NCBI RefSeq assembly: GCF_027587175.1
Contig: NZ_JAPCID010000016.1
Span: 62,001-126,000 of the forward strand
Direction: 5' to 3'
From: Solirubrobacter deserti
Lineage (GTDB): Bacteria > Actinomycetota > Thermoleophilia > Solirubrobacterales > Solirubrobacteraceae
DNA length: 64,000 nt
Below are positions 1-8,181 of this stretch, in pieces. Below the pieces are notes generated by a model. It searched no databases. It worked only from the letters and a program-made list of their open reading frames with translations, and was not told the origin of the DNA. Numbering within the stretch: the first letter of the stretch is position 1; each line of letters begins with the position of its first letter. The translations under genes and the position numbers were made by a program.

Positions 1-1674
1 GAACTGCACCTCCTCGCCGACCGTCCACGCGTCCGGCGCCGTGATCTTGACCGTCGGCGGAGCCCCGACCGTGATCGTCTGCGAGGCCGTGTCCGTCTGC
101 CCCGTGGCGTCGGTGACGCGCACGCCGGCGGTCACGTTGCCCGGCGTGGTGTACGTTCGAGAGGGCGCGGCCTCCGTGGAGTCGTCATAGGCGCCGTCGC
201 CGTCGAGATCCCACTCGTAGATGAGGGCTCGCCCCTCGGGATCGCTCGAGGCGGACGCGTCGAACCGCACCTCCAGCGGCACGATGCCCTCCGTGGGCGT
301 CGCCGTCAGCCGCGCGGTCGGCCGGTTGACGTGCGCCTCGATCCGGACGATCGACCCGCGTTTGAGATCGCCGTAGTAGAGCGCGCCGTCCGGGCCCTGC
401 GTCAGCGTGACCGGGAACTCGGCGCCGGTGGCGAACGGCTCGAGCGTGCCCATGTCGGGCAGGCCGTCGGCGCCCTCGTACGCGACCCAGATGCAGCCGC
501 GCGTGTAGTCGCTGAAGAACAACGCGTCGCTGTAGCGGGCCGGGAACGCGGCGCCCGTGTAGAAGGCCACGCCGGAGACCGACCCCTGCCCCACGGGGCA
601 GCCGTCGCCGGGCACGACCGGCTGGTCGTGGTCGTACAGGAAGTACGACGAGCGGGCTCCGCCCTCCGCGTACAGGCTCTCGCACGCGGCGTTCCCGAGC
701 GTGCCGAAGGACCAGTGCCGGTGCTCGCCGTCGAAGCACGGCCAGCCGAAGTTGGGCACCTCGGGCCGGTCCTCGACGCGATTGATCTCCTCGACGAAGT
801 CCGCCCCGACCTCGCCCACCCAGAGCTCGCGCGTACCCGGCCGGAACGTGAAGCGGAACGGGTTGCGCAGCCCGTACGCGATGATCCGGCGCCGGTTCTC
901 GTCCGGGTCGCCGGCGGCGGGGTTGTCCGCCGACGCGTCGCCGGTCCGCGGGTCGACGCGCACGATCGAGCCGTTGAGCGAGACGTCGAGACCGGGCATG
1001 CGCCGGAACGACTGTGAGCGCAGGGAGCCGCCGAGCGAGGTCGCGGCGTCGAGCACCTTCCCCGGCGGGTCGCCGCACGGGTTGCCGTTCTGGCCGTAGT
1101 CGCCCCACAGGAACGACGCGCCGTCGCCGGCCGAGGCGTACAGCTGCCCGTCCGGCCCGAACTCGAGCCAGCCGACCGAGTGGCTCGGGAACTGCTGGCA
1201 CCAGTCCTCGATCAGCACGGTCTCCGAGCCGTCCGGCGCCAGCCGCGAGAGCCGGCCGCTGACGACGCAGCCGTCCTCGGTCGGCCCGGGCGGTGACGGG
1301 CACGTGTCCCCCCAGCGCGGCTGCAGGTCGCTGTCGGGGGCTTTGTCGTACGGGTAGAGCACGTAGACGTCGGCGCTCGCGGGGTCGAGCGCCATGCCGA
1401 GCAGGCCCCGGTCCCAGTAGTCGTGCACCTTCTCGCTGAGGTCCGCGAACTCCGTCGGCGTCCGGTCCTCGAGCGAGTCGTAGACGTAGATGACCCCGCG
1501 CTTGTTCGCCACCAGGACGCGGCCGTCGGGAGCGAAGCGGATCACCGTCGGAAGGCCGACGCCGGTCCAGACCGTCGTCGCCCTGAACCCCTCGGGCAGA
1601 TCGACGGCGCTCGCGGACCCCGCGTGCCCGACCAGCGCGGCGAACATCAGCACGAGAGCGAGCGGCCACCGCAT
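1..1674 (-). CDS. PQQ-type glucose/sorbosone dehydrogenase with PKD domain (3' end outside window)
   Basis: Reading from the ATG at 1674, the product begins with a Sec signal peptide (MRWPLALVLMFAALVGHAGS, cleavage near AVD) and continues into a six-bladed propeller of the glucose/sorbosone dehydrogenase family. Typical blocks are LPTVIRFAPDGRVLVANK near residue 40, RGLLGMALDP near 90, and GLRNPFRFTFRP followed by LWVGEVG around residues 270-285. After about residue 450 comes a PKD domain (YEWDLDGDG...SRTYTTPG), and the frame is still open at base 1, 558 codons in. Family members are exported quinoprotein dehydrogenases or sugar-binding relatives; the true substrate cannot be read here. It lies downstream of the acetyltransferase gene on the same strand, 60 bp away, and is probably a separate unit. 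Confidence 0.85.
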   Translation of the reverse strand, partial: MRWPLALVLMFAALVGHAGSASAVDLPEGFRATTVWTGVGLPTVIRFAPDGRVLVANKRGVIYVYDSLEDRTPTEFADLSEKVHDYWDRGLLGMALDPASADVYVLYPYDKAPDSDLQPRWGDTCPSPPGPTEDGCVVSGRLSRLAPDGSETVLIEDWCQQFPSHSVGWLEFGPDGQLYASAGDGASFLWGDYGQNGNPCGDPPGKVLDAATSLGGSLRSQSFRRMPGLDVSLNGSIVRVDPRTGDASADNPAAGDPDENRRRIIAYGLRNPFRFTFRPGTRELWVGEVGADFVEEINRVEDRPEVPNFGWPCFDGEHRHWSFGTLGNAACESLYAEGGARSSYFLYDHDQPVVPGDGCPVGQGSVSGVAFYTGAAFPARYSDALFFSDYTRGCIWVAYEGADGLPDMGTLEPFATGAEFPVTLTQGPDGALYYGDLKRGSIVRIEAHVNRPTARLTATPTEGIVPLEVRFDASASSDPEGRALIYEWDLDGDGAYDDSTEAAPSRTYTTPGNVTAGVRVTDATGQTDTASQTITVGAPPTVKITAPDAWTVGEEVQF

Positions 1675-1734
1675 CGCCTGGAACGTACCTCAAGGCGCTC
1701 ACCGCGCAGGGAACATTCGTCCAGTGACTGGGCC

Positions 1735-2349
1735 TCAGCTCACGATGAACGCGGGCGGCGGCGTGCCCTCGATGCGCACGGGCACCTCGGCCAGCGCGCT
1801 GCGCTCCCAGACGCCGCGCACCAGTGCGAACACGACCACGTCGTGCATCTCTTCACCGTGCCGGTGCCACGCGCGCAGCACGCCCTCGCGCCGGAACCCG
1901 ACGCGCTCCAGCGCCCGCTGCGAGCGCCCGTTGCGCGTGTTCGCCCACGCCGTCAGCCGCTCCATCCCGAGCCGCTGGAACGCCAGCGCGGCCACCATGG
2001 CCTTTGCCTCGAAGTTCACGCCCGACCCCCAGTACGGCTGCCCGAGCCAGGACCCGACCGTCGCCCGCCGGTCACGCCGCGCGATCTCCGTCAACCCGGT
2101 CACGCCCAGCGCGCCTTGCTCCCCCACGACGAGGAAGTCCATGATCTCGCCCGCCTCGCGCCTGGCCGGCTGGGCGTCGATCCACGCCGACGCCTGCGCG
2201 ACCTCCGTGTACGGCCCCCACGAGAACCAGCGCGTCACCTGCGGGTCCGAGGCGAGCTCGAACAGCCGCGCCGCGTCCTCGGCCCGCGGGTAGCGCAACT
2301 GCAACCGCGGGCCGTGGACGACGAGCGGGTCGCGCTCGTGCGGCGTCAA
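1735..2349 (-). CDS. GNAT family N-acetyltransferase (RimJ/RimL type)
   Basis: A 204-residue GNAT protein. The N-terminal half has the RimJ/RimL pattern (GPRLQLRYPRAEDAARLFEL, then TRWFSWGPY). The acetyl-CoA part follows at about residues 105-160 (LGQPYWGSGVNFEAKAMVAA, ERLTAWANTRNGRSQRALER, then VGFRREGVLR). The family acetylates N-terminal residues of ribosomal proteins or small amines; the acceptor here is unknown. The TTG start at 2349 overlaps the stop of the mini-gene upstream as TTGA, so the two are probably translated together at the end of the pentose-phosphate operon. Nothing in the sequence ties its function to sugar metabolism. Confidence 0.85.
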   Translation of the reverse strand: MTPHERDPLVVHGPRLQLRYPRAEDAARLFELASDPQVTRWFSWGPYTEVAQASAWIDAQPARREAGEIMDFLVVGEQGALGVTGLTEIARRDRRATVGSWLGQPYWGSGVNFEAKAMVAALAFQRLGMERLTAWANTRNGRSQRALERVGFRREGVLRAWHRHGEEMHDVVVFALVRGVWERSALAEVPVRIEGTPPPAFIVS

Positions 2350-2516
2350 GAATCCATCGCGTCGTACGCCTCGCGGTCGACGGTCTGGTGGACCTCGTCG
2401 TCGTCGGGCGTCTCGTCGTGCTCCTCGGTCAGGTGATCCTTGAGCTGGCGCGCCAGCTCCTCGTCGTCAGCCGCCGACAACGTCTCACCACAGATGTTGC
2501 ACTCGATGGTGCGCAA
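2346..2516 (-). CDS. DUF1059-like 56-residue protein
   Basis: A 56-residue protein starting at TTG 2516. A G-rich Shine-Dalgarno (AGGGGGAT) lies about 6 nt upstream and merges with the rpiB stop region, leaving only 11 nt between the genes. The protein opens RTIECNICGETLSAADDEEL, with a CxxC pair (Cys6 and Cys9), followed by QLKDHLTEEHDE and an acidic tail. This matches the small DUF1059 type (Cys pair, then a KxHLxxxH segment), which suggests metal binding; that assignment comes from memory of the family and is not proven. Its stop overlaps the TTG start of the GNAT gene. Placement, spacing and ribosome binding site support a real gene. Confidence 0.75.
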   Translation of the reverse strand: MRTIECNICGETLSAADDEELARQLKDHLTEEHDETPDDDEVHQTVDREAYDAMDS

Positions 2517-2527
2517 ACCAGATCCCC

Positions 2528-2989
2528 CTAGATGTCGTCCCGCAGGAACTCACGCTCGATGCCGTCGATCTTCGCCAGGCGCCGCTGATGGCGGTCCTCC
2601 CCGGTGAAGCCCGCGGCCAGATACGCCTTGATGATGTCCGCGGCGAGCGCGGGACCGATCACGCGGCCGCCGAGGCACAGGATGTTGCAGTCGTCGTGCT
2701 CGACGGACTGGTGCGCGGTGTAGGTGTCGTGGGCCACGACGGCCCGCACGCCCGGGAACTTGCACGCCGCGACCGCCACGCCCGCGCCCGACCCGCACAC
2801 GAGCACGGCGCGGTCGGCGGCGCCGGTGCGCACGGCCTCGGCGGCCAGCCGCGCCGTGTCGGGGTAGTCGACGGGATCGGTCGACCAGGTGCCGAGGTCG
2901 GTCACCTCGTGCCCCGCCGCCTCGACGGCCTCCAGCACCATGGGCTTGAGCGGGAACCCCGCGTGGTCGAACGCGCATGCGATCTTCAA
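2528..2989 (-). CDS. rpiB: Ribose-5-phosphate isomerase B
   Basis: A 153-residue RpiB/LacAB-family isomerase that interconverts ribose-5-phosphate and ribulose-5-phosphate in the cytoplasmic non-oxidative pentose phosphate pathway. Visible family features are CAFDHAGFPLK at the N-terminus, DLGTWSTDPVDYPD near residue 35, VCGSGAGVAVAACK around residues 64-77 (including the Cys that is catalytic in E. coli RpiB), and HDTYTAHQSVEHDDCNILCLGGRVIG around 90-115. The length is normal. The TTG start at 2989 is one base after the TGA of the ROK kinase gene, so the two are coupled. Confidence 0.93.
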   Translation of the reverse strand: MKIACAFDHAGFPLKPMVLEAVEAAGHEVTDLGTWSTDPVDYPDTARLAAEAVRTGAADRAVLVCGSGAGVAVAACKFPGVRAVVAHDTYTAHQSVEHDDCNILCLGGRVIGPALAADIIKAYLAAGFTGEDRHQRRLAKIDGIEREFLRDDI

Positions 2990-2990
2990 C

Positions 2991-3992
2991 TCAGCCGCCC
3001 TCCCCCGAGATGGCGCCCTGCAGGTTGCGGCCCGTGTCCTCGGCGTACTCCTGCGCGGCGATCAACGCCGCGCCCAGCACGCCGGCGCGCGGCCCGTGGC
3101 GCGCGATCCGGATCGTCGTGTTCAGGCCCAGGCCCGGCACGACGTGGCGGAAGGCCGCGTCGCGCGCCGGCTCCAGCAGCAGCGCGCCCGCGCGCGAGAC
3201 GCCGCCGCCGAGCACGACCTCCAGCGGGTCGAACGTGTTGATGGCGTTCGCGATCCCGATGCCGATCCGCTCGCCGAGCACGCGCAGGCACCACAGGCAC
3301 GCGTCGTCACCCGCTTCAGCACCCGCGACGACGTCGTGGCCGTCGACGTTGCCCTTCTTGGCGGTCACCTTGCCCAGGTGGGAGTCGGGGTACTGGATCG
3401 CGGCGTAGTCGGCGAGCCGGTCCAGCGCCCGCCCGGAAGCCAGCGTCTCCAGCGACCCCCGCTGCGGGAACGGGTCGCCCGGCACGTGGTTGCCGAAGTC
3501 GACGTCGCGGCCGATGATCGTGTGCCCGACCTCGGCGGCGCTCGTGGTGGCGCCGCGGTAGAGCTTGCCGTTGAGCACCCAACCGCCGCCGACGCCCGTG
3601 CCGATGGTCAACATCACGAGCGAGTCGACCACGATCCGGCCGTCGTCGAACGCCTCGGCCAGCGCCGCGCAGCCCGCGTCGTTCTCGACGTAGACCGGTA
3701 CGCCCAGGCGATCGGTGAGCAGCGAGCGCAGCGGGATGTCGTGCAACGGGATGTTGACCGACGCGAGGATCTTGCCGGTCTTGAACTCGATGATCGACGG
3801 CATGCCGATGCCGACCCCGCGCGTCCCGGGCGTCACGGCCGCCTCGATGGCGGTCGCGATCTGCTCGACCAGCGCCTCCTGGGAGGCCTGGTTGGTGGGC
3901 GTGACCACGGACTCCGAGAGGACGCCGTTCTCCAACACGGAGACCGCGATCTTGGTCCCCCCGACATCCACACCGATGAACTGATCGCTCAT
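2991..3992 (-). CDS. ROK family sugar kinase (probable glucokinase) lacking the zinc motif
   Basis: A 333-residue ROK protein with the ATP-binding N-terminus (FIGVDVGGTKIAVSVL), the sugar-binding VYVENDAGCAALAEAF around residue 100, the ROK signature LTIGTGVGGGWVLNGKLYRG around residues 127-147, and the EVGHTI catalytic block. Its position between pgl and rpiB suggests it phosphorylates glucose to feed the cluster, but ROK members also include other sugar kinases and regulators. There is no helix-turn-helix extension, so a kinase is preferred. The usual CxCGxxGC zinc-binding block after EVGH is absent: the segment reads GRDVDFGNHVPGDPFPQRGS, with the downstream LETLASG retained. Its ATG overlaps the pgl stop by 4 nt (ATGA). 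Confidence 0.85.
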   Translation of the reverse strand: MSDQFIGVDVGGTKIAVSVLENGVLSESVVTPTNQASQEALVEQIATAIEAAVTPGTRGVGIGMPSIIEFKTGKILASVNIPLHDIPLRSLLTDRLGVPVYVENDAGCAALAEAFDDGRIVVDSLVMLTIGTGVGGGWVLNGKLYRGATTSAAEVGHTIIGRDVDFGNHVPGDPFPQRGSLETLASGRALDRLADYAAIQYPDSHLGKVTAKKGNVDGHDVVAGAEAGDDACLWCLRVLGERIGIGIANAINTFDPLEVVLGGGVSRAGALLLEPARDAAFRHVVPGLGLNTTIRIARHGPRAGVLGAALIAAQEYAEDTGRNLQGAISGEGG

Positions 3993-4675
3993 TCGAGCTC
4001 CTTGGCCGCAGCCGGATCCAGTACGACGAGCAGCTCCCCCGCGCTCGGGCGCACGGACGCCGCGGGCGAGCTGAAGTCGGGTGTCTTACCAAAGGCGCGC
4101 GCAACCGCCTGCGCCTTGTCGGCTCCCGTCACGAGAAACACGGTCATCCGAGCGCTGTTCAAAGCCGGCAGCGTCAGCGAGATGCGCGGCACCTGCGGCT
4201 CCATCCCGGCCAGCTCGACGCCGGTGACGAGCCGCGAGCGCTCCTCCACCTCCGGCTTGCCGGGGAACAGCGAGGCGCAATGGGCGTCAGGCCCGAGCCC
4301 GAGCAGCAGCAGGTCCCAGCGCGGGTCCGCGCCCATCCGCTCGCGCACGGACGCCTCATACGAGGCGCTGCCCGCATCCGGCCCGAGCTCGCCTTCCATC
4401 CGCATGACGGTCGGCCGCACGCCGCGGTCCAGCCGGCCCAGCAGCGCCTCGTTCGCCATCCGGAAGTTCGACAGCCCGCTCTCGGGCGGCACGCAGCGCT
4501 CGTCGCTGAACCAGACGGTCGCGTTGCTCCAATCCGCTCCCGCGCGCGACGCGATCTCGTACGCGAGCTTGGGCGTGGACCCGCCCGTGAGCACGACGTC
4601 CCCACCCGCGGACGCGGCCTCCGCCAACAGGGCGGCCACCACCTCCGCCGGGTTCTCCTCCACTCGGAATTCCAC
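3989..4675 (-). CDS. pgl: 6-phosphogluconolactonase
   Basis: A 228-residue member of the glucosamine-6-phosphate isomerase / 6-phosphogluconolactonase family. It hydrolyses 6-phosphogluconolactone made by Zwf. Recognisable blocks are VVLTGGSTPKLAYEIA near residue 30, VWFSDERCVPPESGLSNFRM near residue 55, and LLLLGLGPDAHCASLFPG near residue 125. The GTG start at 4675 shares one base with the TAG stop of opcA (TAGTG), and the stop overlaps the ROK gene start. The gene follows opcA and zwf in the same unit, which fixes the assignment to the lactonase rather than NagB. Confidence 0.93.
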   Translation of the reverse strand: MEFRVEENPAEVVAALLAEAASAGGDVVLTGGSTPKLAYEIASRAGADWSNATVWFSDERCVPPESGLSNFRMANEALLGRLDRGVRPTVMRMEGELGPDAGSASYEASVRERMGADPRWDLLLLGLGPDAHCASLFPGKPEVEERSRLVTGVELAGMEPQVPRISLTLPALNSARMTVFLVTGADKAQAVARAFGKTPDFSSPAASVRPSAGELLVVLDPAAAKELE

Positions 4676-5724
4676 TAGACCACCATTGCTTCGGCCGATT
4701 TGAGGGCCGGACGATAGGTGGGATCGCGCAGCAGTGCTTGCCGGACGCCCTCACCGAGGATCCCGCCCTCGCCGCGCGAGGCCCCCATGACCGTCCACGC
4801 GCGCTCGACGCCGTCGCGTTCGCGGCGCGACGCGCGCAGTCCGCCGGGCGCGCGGTCGAGCGACACCGTCTGCCCGCTCGCGAGCTCGATCGTCACGCCC
4901 GCGAGCCCGGGCGAGCTCATCTCCACCGGCTCGAGCGTGAGCTTGATGTCCTGCCGGCGCGTGTGCGCGGTCCCCGTCCACCGGCCGCGGCCCTGCGTCA
5001 CCGCGCCCGGCTCCCACCCCAACCGGGACGCGAGCCAGCCGCAGAACAGCAGCCCGGACGCGAGCGAGTCCTCGCGGTGGCGCACGTGCACGGCGCTGAT
5101 CGCCTTCAGGTCGGGCCGCCGGCGCGGCGAGTCGAACGCGGCCGCGATCCGCTCGCGCCACGGCGTCGAGCGCAGCCAGGCGAGGTCCACCACGTAGGTG
5201 TCGTCGGTGAGGCTGTCGGCGCGCAGCAGCGCGCGCTCGACGCCCTGCTCGTCCTGGGAGTCGATCAACACCACCTGCGCCAGCGACCGCAGCTCGTCGA
5301 CCGCCTCCGGGTAGCCGTGCGGCGACCACACCATCGTCGCCAGGTCGGTGACGACGAGCGGGTCGACGATCGTGTCGAGCTTCTTGAGGTGCTTTTCGCC
5401 GACGAGCAGCGACACGCGCTCGCGGCCCACGCTGATCGAGCCCGCCTTCTGCGCGTCCACGGTGCCGACGCGCACCGACGCCGCCAGGCGCGTGCGACCC
5501 GGGTCGACGAGCACGAAGACCAACCGCGACGGGTGGAAGCGCCCGACCCGCTGCAGCCGGTTCTCGATCTCGCCGCGGAACTCACGGTCGGCGATCACGA
5601 CCATGTTCATCACGCGCGCCGGGACGTACGCGCGCTCCTCCTTGTGGCGCTCGGCGAACATGCGCCGCAGCGCCGCCTCGATCCGGCCGGGCGTCGTGTC
5701 GTCCTCGCGCCACAGGTCTTCCAC
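4675..5724 (-). CDS. opcA: Glucose-6-phosphate dehydrogenase assembly protein OpcA
   Basis: A 349-residue OpcA homologue, which activates or assembles glucose-6-phosphate dehydrogenase in cyanobacteria and actinobacteria. It shows the family N-terminus with a PARVMNMVVIADRE segment, a central region rich in LVVTDLATMVWSPHGYPEAV and VVLIDSQDE, and the C-terminal sugar-phosphate-type block. The GTG start at 5724 shares one base with the zwf TAG (TAGTG), exactly as its own stop does with pgl, so zwf, opcA and pgl are translationally chained. The location directly after zwf is the conserved actinobacterial arrangement. Confidence 0.93.
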   Translation of the reverse strand: MEDLWREDDTTPGRIEAALRRMFAERHKEERAYVPARVMNMVVIADREFRGEIENRLQRVGRFHPSRLVFVLVDPGRTRLAASVRVGTVDAQKAGSISVGRERVSLLVGEKHLKKLDTIVDPLVVTDLATMVWSPHGYPEAVDELRSLAQVVLIDSQDEQGVERALLRADSLTDDTYVVDLAWLRSTPWRERIAAAFDSPRRRPDLKAISAVHVRHREDSLASGLLFCGWLASRLGWEPGAVTQGRGRWTGTAHTRRQDIKLTLEPVEMSSPGLAGVTIELASGQTVSLDRAPGGLRASRRERDGVERAWTVMGASRGEGGILGEGVRQALLRDPTYRPALKSAEAMVV

Positions 5725-7268
5725 TAGAGCCCCCTCCAGCGGTGGGGAGCGATCAGCTCATCCGCGGCCGCCGGCCCGCCCGTGCCCGACTCATAGGTGT
5801 GCAGCGGCTCGTCGTCGGCCGCCCACGCCTGCAGGATCGGGTCGATGATCGACCACTGGGCGATCACCTCGTCGTTGCGGGTGAAGAGCGTCGCCTCGCC
5901 GCGCATCGCGTCCAGGATCAGGCGCTCGTAGGCCTCCGGCGACTGCGACATGAACGCCGAGCCGTACAGGAACTCCATGTTCACCGGCCGGATGCGCATG
6001 CTCGAGCCCGGGATCTTCGCGCCCAGCGACAGTGACACGCCCTCGTTGGGCTGCATCGTCAGCACGAGCTGGTTGGGCTTGACGCCGACCGACCCGTGCG
6101 ACTGGAACGCGAGGTGCGGGACCGGCTTGAGCTGGACCGCGATCTCGGTGACCTTGCGCGTCAGCCGCTTGCCCGTGCGCAGGTAGATCGGGACGCCCGC
6201 CCAGCGCCAGTTGTGCACTTCGAGCTTGAGCGCCGCGTACGTCTCCGTGCGCGAGTCGTCGGGCACGCCCTCTTCCTCGAGGTACCCGCCCACGTCCTCG
6301 CCGCCCTCGGTCCCCGCGAGGTACTGCGCCCGCACGGTGCACTGGCGCACCTCCTCGGCCGTCGGCGGCGTGATCGACTGCAGCACCTTGACCTTCTCGT
6401 CGCGCACCTTGTCGGCCTCGAACGACGCCGGCGGCTCCATGCACACGAGCGTGAGCAGCTGGAGCATGTGGTTCTGGACGAGGTCGCGCAGGGCGCCCGC
6501 CTGGTCGTAGTAGCCCGCGCGCGTCCCGATGCCGATGTCCTCGGCGGCGGTGATCTGGATGTTCTCGATGTAGTTGCGGTTCCAGACCGGCTCGAACATG
6601 AAGTTCGCGAACCGGAACGCCATCACGTTCTGGACGGTCTCCTTGCCCAGGTAGTGATCGATGCGGTAGACCTGCTGCTCGCGGAAGACGTGCTCGACGA
6701 CGCGCTGGAGCTCCAGCGCCGACTCGAGGTCGGTGCCGAACGGCTTCTCGATGATGCAGCGGACGTCGACGTCGGGGTCGTAGTTGAGCTCGGCCTCGCG
6801 CAGCGCCTTGACGATCACCGGGAAGAACTCGGGCGCCGTCGAGAGGTAGAACGCGCGGTTGAGCTTGCCGCCGCCCTCCTCGTCGAGCGCCTCGATGACC
6901 GCGCGCAGCTTCGCGTAGCTCTCCACGTCGGCGAAGTCGAAGCCGACGTAGCGGACGCGGCCGAGCAGCCCTTCGAGCACCGTCGGGTCGGTCTCGCGGC
7001 GCGAGTACTTCTCGATCGCGGCCCGCATCACCTCGCGGAACTCGTCGTCGGGCATCTCGCGGCGCGAGACGCCGATCAGGTTGAAGCGCTCGGGCAGCGC
7101 GCCCTCGTGGGCGAGGTTGTAGAGCGCGGGCAGCAGCTTGCGGTGGGCGAGGTCGCCCGTCGCGCCGAAGATCGTCAGCGTCGTCGCCGGCACGGGCAGG
7201 CGCTCGAGACCCTCGATCAGCGGGTTCTCGCCGATGGCCTGCGGGTCGGGTCTGACGTCCACCGCCAT
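5724..7268 (-). CDS. zwf: Glucose-6-phosphate 1-dehydrogenase
   Basis: A 514-residue enzyme that oxidises glucose-6-phosphate to 6-phosphogluconolactone with reduction of NADP+, the first step of the oxidative pentose phosphate branch. It shows the nucleotide-binding motif TLTIFGATGDLAHRKLLPAL at about residue 30, IIEKPFGTDLESA, and the active-site block YRIDHYLGKETVQN around residue 205 with the catalytic His. Length and motif order are typical. The ATG at 7268 begins one base after the gnd stop (TGATATG), with a GGAG inside the end of gnd as a ribosome binding site. Confidence 0.97.
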   Translation of the reverse strand: MAVDVRPDPQAIGENPLIEGLERLPVPATTLTIFGATGDLAHRKLLPALYNLAHEGALPERFNLIGVSRREMPDDEFREVMRAAIEKYSRRETDPTVLEGLLGRVRYVGFDFADVESYAKLRAVIEALDEEGGGKLNRAFYLSTAPEFFPVIVKALREAELNYDPDVDVRCIIEKPFGTDLESALELQRVVEHVFREQQVYRIDHYLGKETVQNVMAFRFANFMFEPVWNRNYIENIQITAAEDIGIGTRAGYYDQAGALRDLVQNHMLQLLTLVCMEPPASFEADKVRDEKVKVLQSITPPTAEEVRQCTVRAQYLAGTEGGEDVGGYLEEEGVPDDSRTETYAALKLEVHNWRWAGVPIYLRTGKRLTRKVTEIAVQLKPVPHLAFQSHGSVGVKPNQLVLTMQPNEGVSLSLGAKIPGSSMRIRPVNMEFLYGSAFMSQSPEAYERLILDAMRGEATLFTRNDEVIAQWSIIDPILQAWAADDEPLHTYESGTGGPAAADELIAPHRWRGL

Positions 7269-7269
7269 A

Positions 7270-8181
7270 TCAGGTCTCCTCGACCTTCTTGACCGCGTGG
7301 CCGCCGAACTGGTTGCGCAGCGCGGCCAGCACGCGGGCCGCGTAGTCGCCCTCCTTGCGCGAGTAGAAGCGCGCGTAGAGGGAGGCGGCGAGCGCGGGCG
7401 TCGGGACGGCCATCTCGATGCCGTCGTTCATCATCCAGCGGCCCTCGCCGGAGTCGTCGACGTAGCCGACCAGGCGGCTGAGGTCGTTGCCTTCCTCCTC
7501 GAAGGCCTTCTCGGCGAGCTCGCACAGCCATGAGCGCACGACCGAGCCGCGGTTCCACAGCCCCGCGACCTCCTTGAGCTCGATCGGGAAGGGCGACTGG
7601 TGCATGAGGTCGAAGCCCTCGGCGTAGGCCTGCATCATCCCGTACTCGACGCCGTTGTGGACCATCTTCACGAAGTGGCCGGCGCCGGCGGGGCCGAAGT
7701 GGCGCCAGCCGTCCGGCGGCGCGAGCACGTCGAGGATCGGCGACAGGCGCTGGATCGACTCCTCGGGACCGCCGGCCATCATGCAGTAGCCGAGGTCCAG
7801 GCCCCAGACGCCGCCGGACGTGCCGACGTCGGCGTAGCGGATCCCGCGCGGCTCGAGCTCGTTCGCGCGGCGCTGGTCGTCGTGCCAGTTCGTGTTGCCG
7901 CCGTCGACGATCGTGTCGCCTTCCTCGAGCAGGTCGGCGAGCTTGGTGATCGTGTCCTCGGTGATCTTGCCGGAGGGCACCATCAGCCACACCAGGCGCG
8001 GCGCGTCGAGCTTGGACACGAGCTCCTCAAGCGACGACGCGCCCACGGCGCCGTGGCTCTCGGCGGCGGCGACGGCCTCCGGGTTCGGGTCGAAGGCGAC
8101 GACCTCATGGTCCGAGTCGCGCTCGATCCGATGGACCATGTTGCCGCCCATCTTGCCGAGGCCGACGAATCCGATCTGCAT
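7270..8181 (-). CDS. gnd: 6-phosphogluconate dehydrogenase, short (GndA-like) form
   Basis: A 303-residue decarboxylating 6-phosphogluconate dehydrogenase of the short type, about 300 residues against about 470 in the classical form. It shows the Rossmann motif IGFVGLGKMGGNM at the N-terminus, DTIVDGGNTNWHDD near residue 90, DVGTSGGVWGLDLGYCMMAG around 118-137, and the catalytic stretch HFVKMVHNGVEYGMMQAYAE around 170-190. It converts 6-phosphogluconate to ribulose-5-phosphate and CO2. The ATG directly abuts the pgi TAG (TAGATG), and zwf follows after one base. Confidence 0.95.
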   Translation of the reverse strand: MQIGFVGLGKMGGNMVHRIERDSDHEVVAFDPNPEAVAAAESHGAVGASSLEELVSKLDAPRLVWLMVPSGKITEDTITKLADLLEEGDTIVDGGNTNWHDDQRRANELEPRGIRYADVGTSGGVWGLDLGYCMMAGGPEESIQRLSPILDVLAPPDGWRHFGPAGAGHFVKMVHNGVEYGMMQAYAEGFDLMHQSPFPIELKEVAGLWNRGSVVRSWLCELAEKAFEEEGNDLSRLVGYVDDSGEGRWMMNDGIEMAVPTPALAASLYARFYSRKEGDYAARVLAALRNQFGGHAVKKVEET

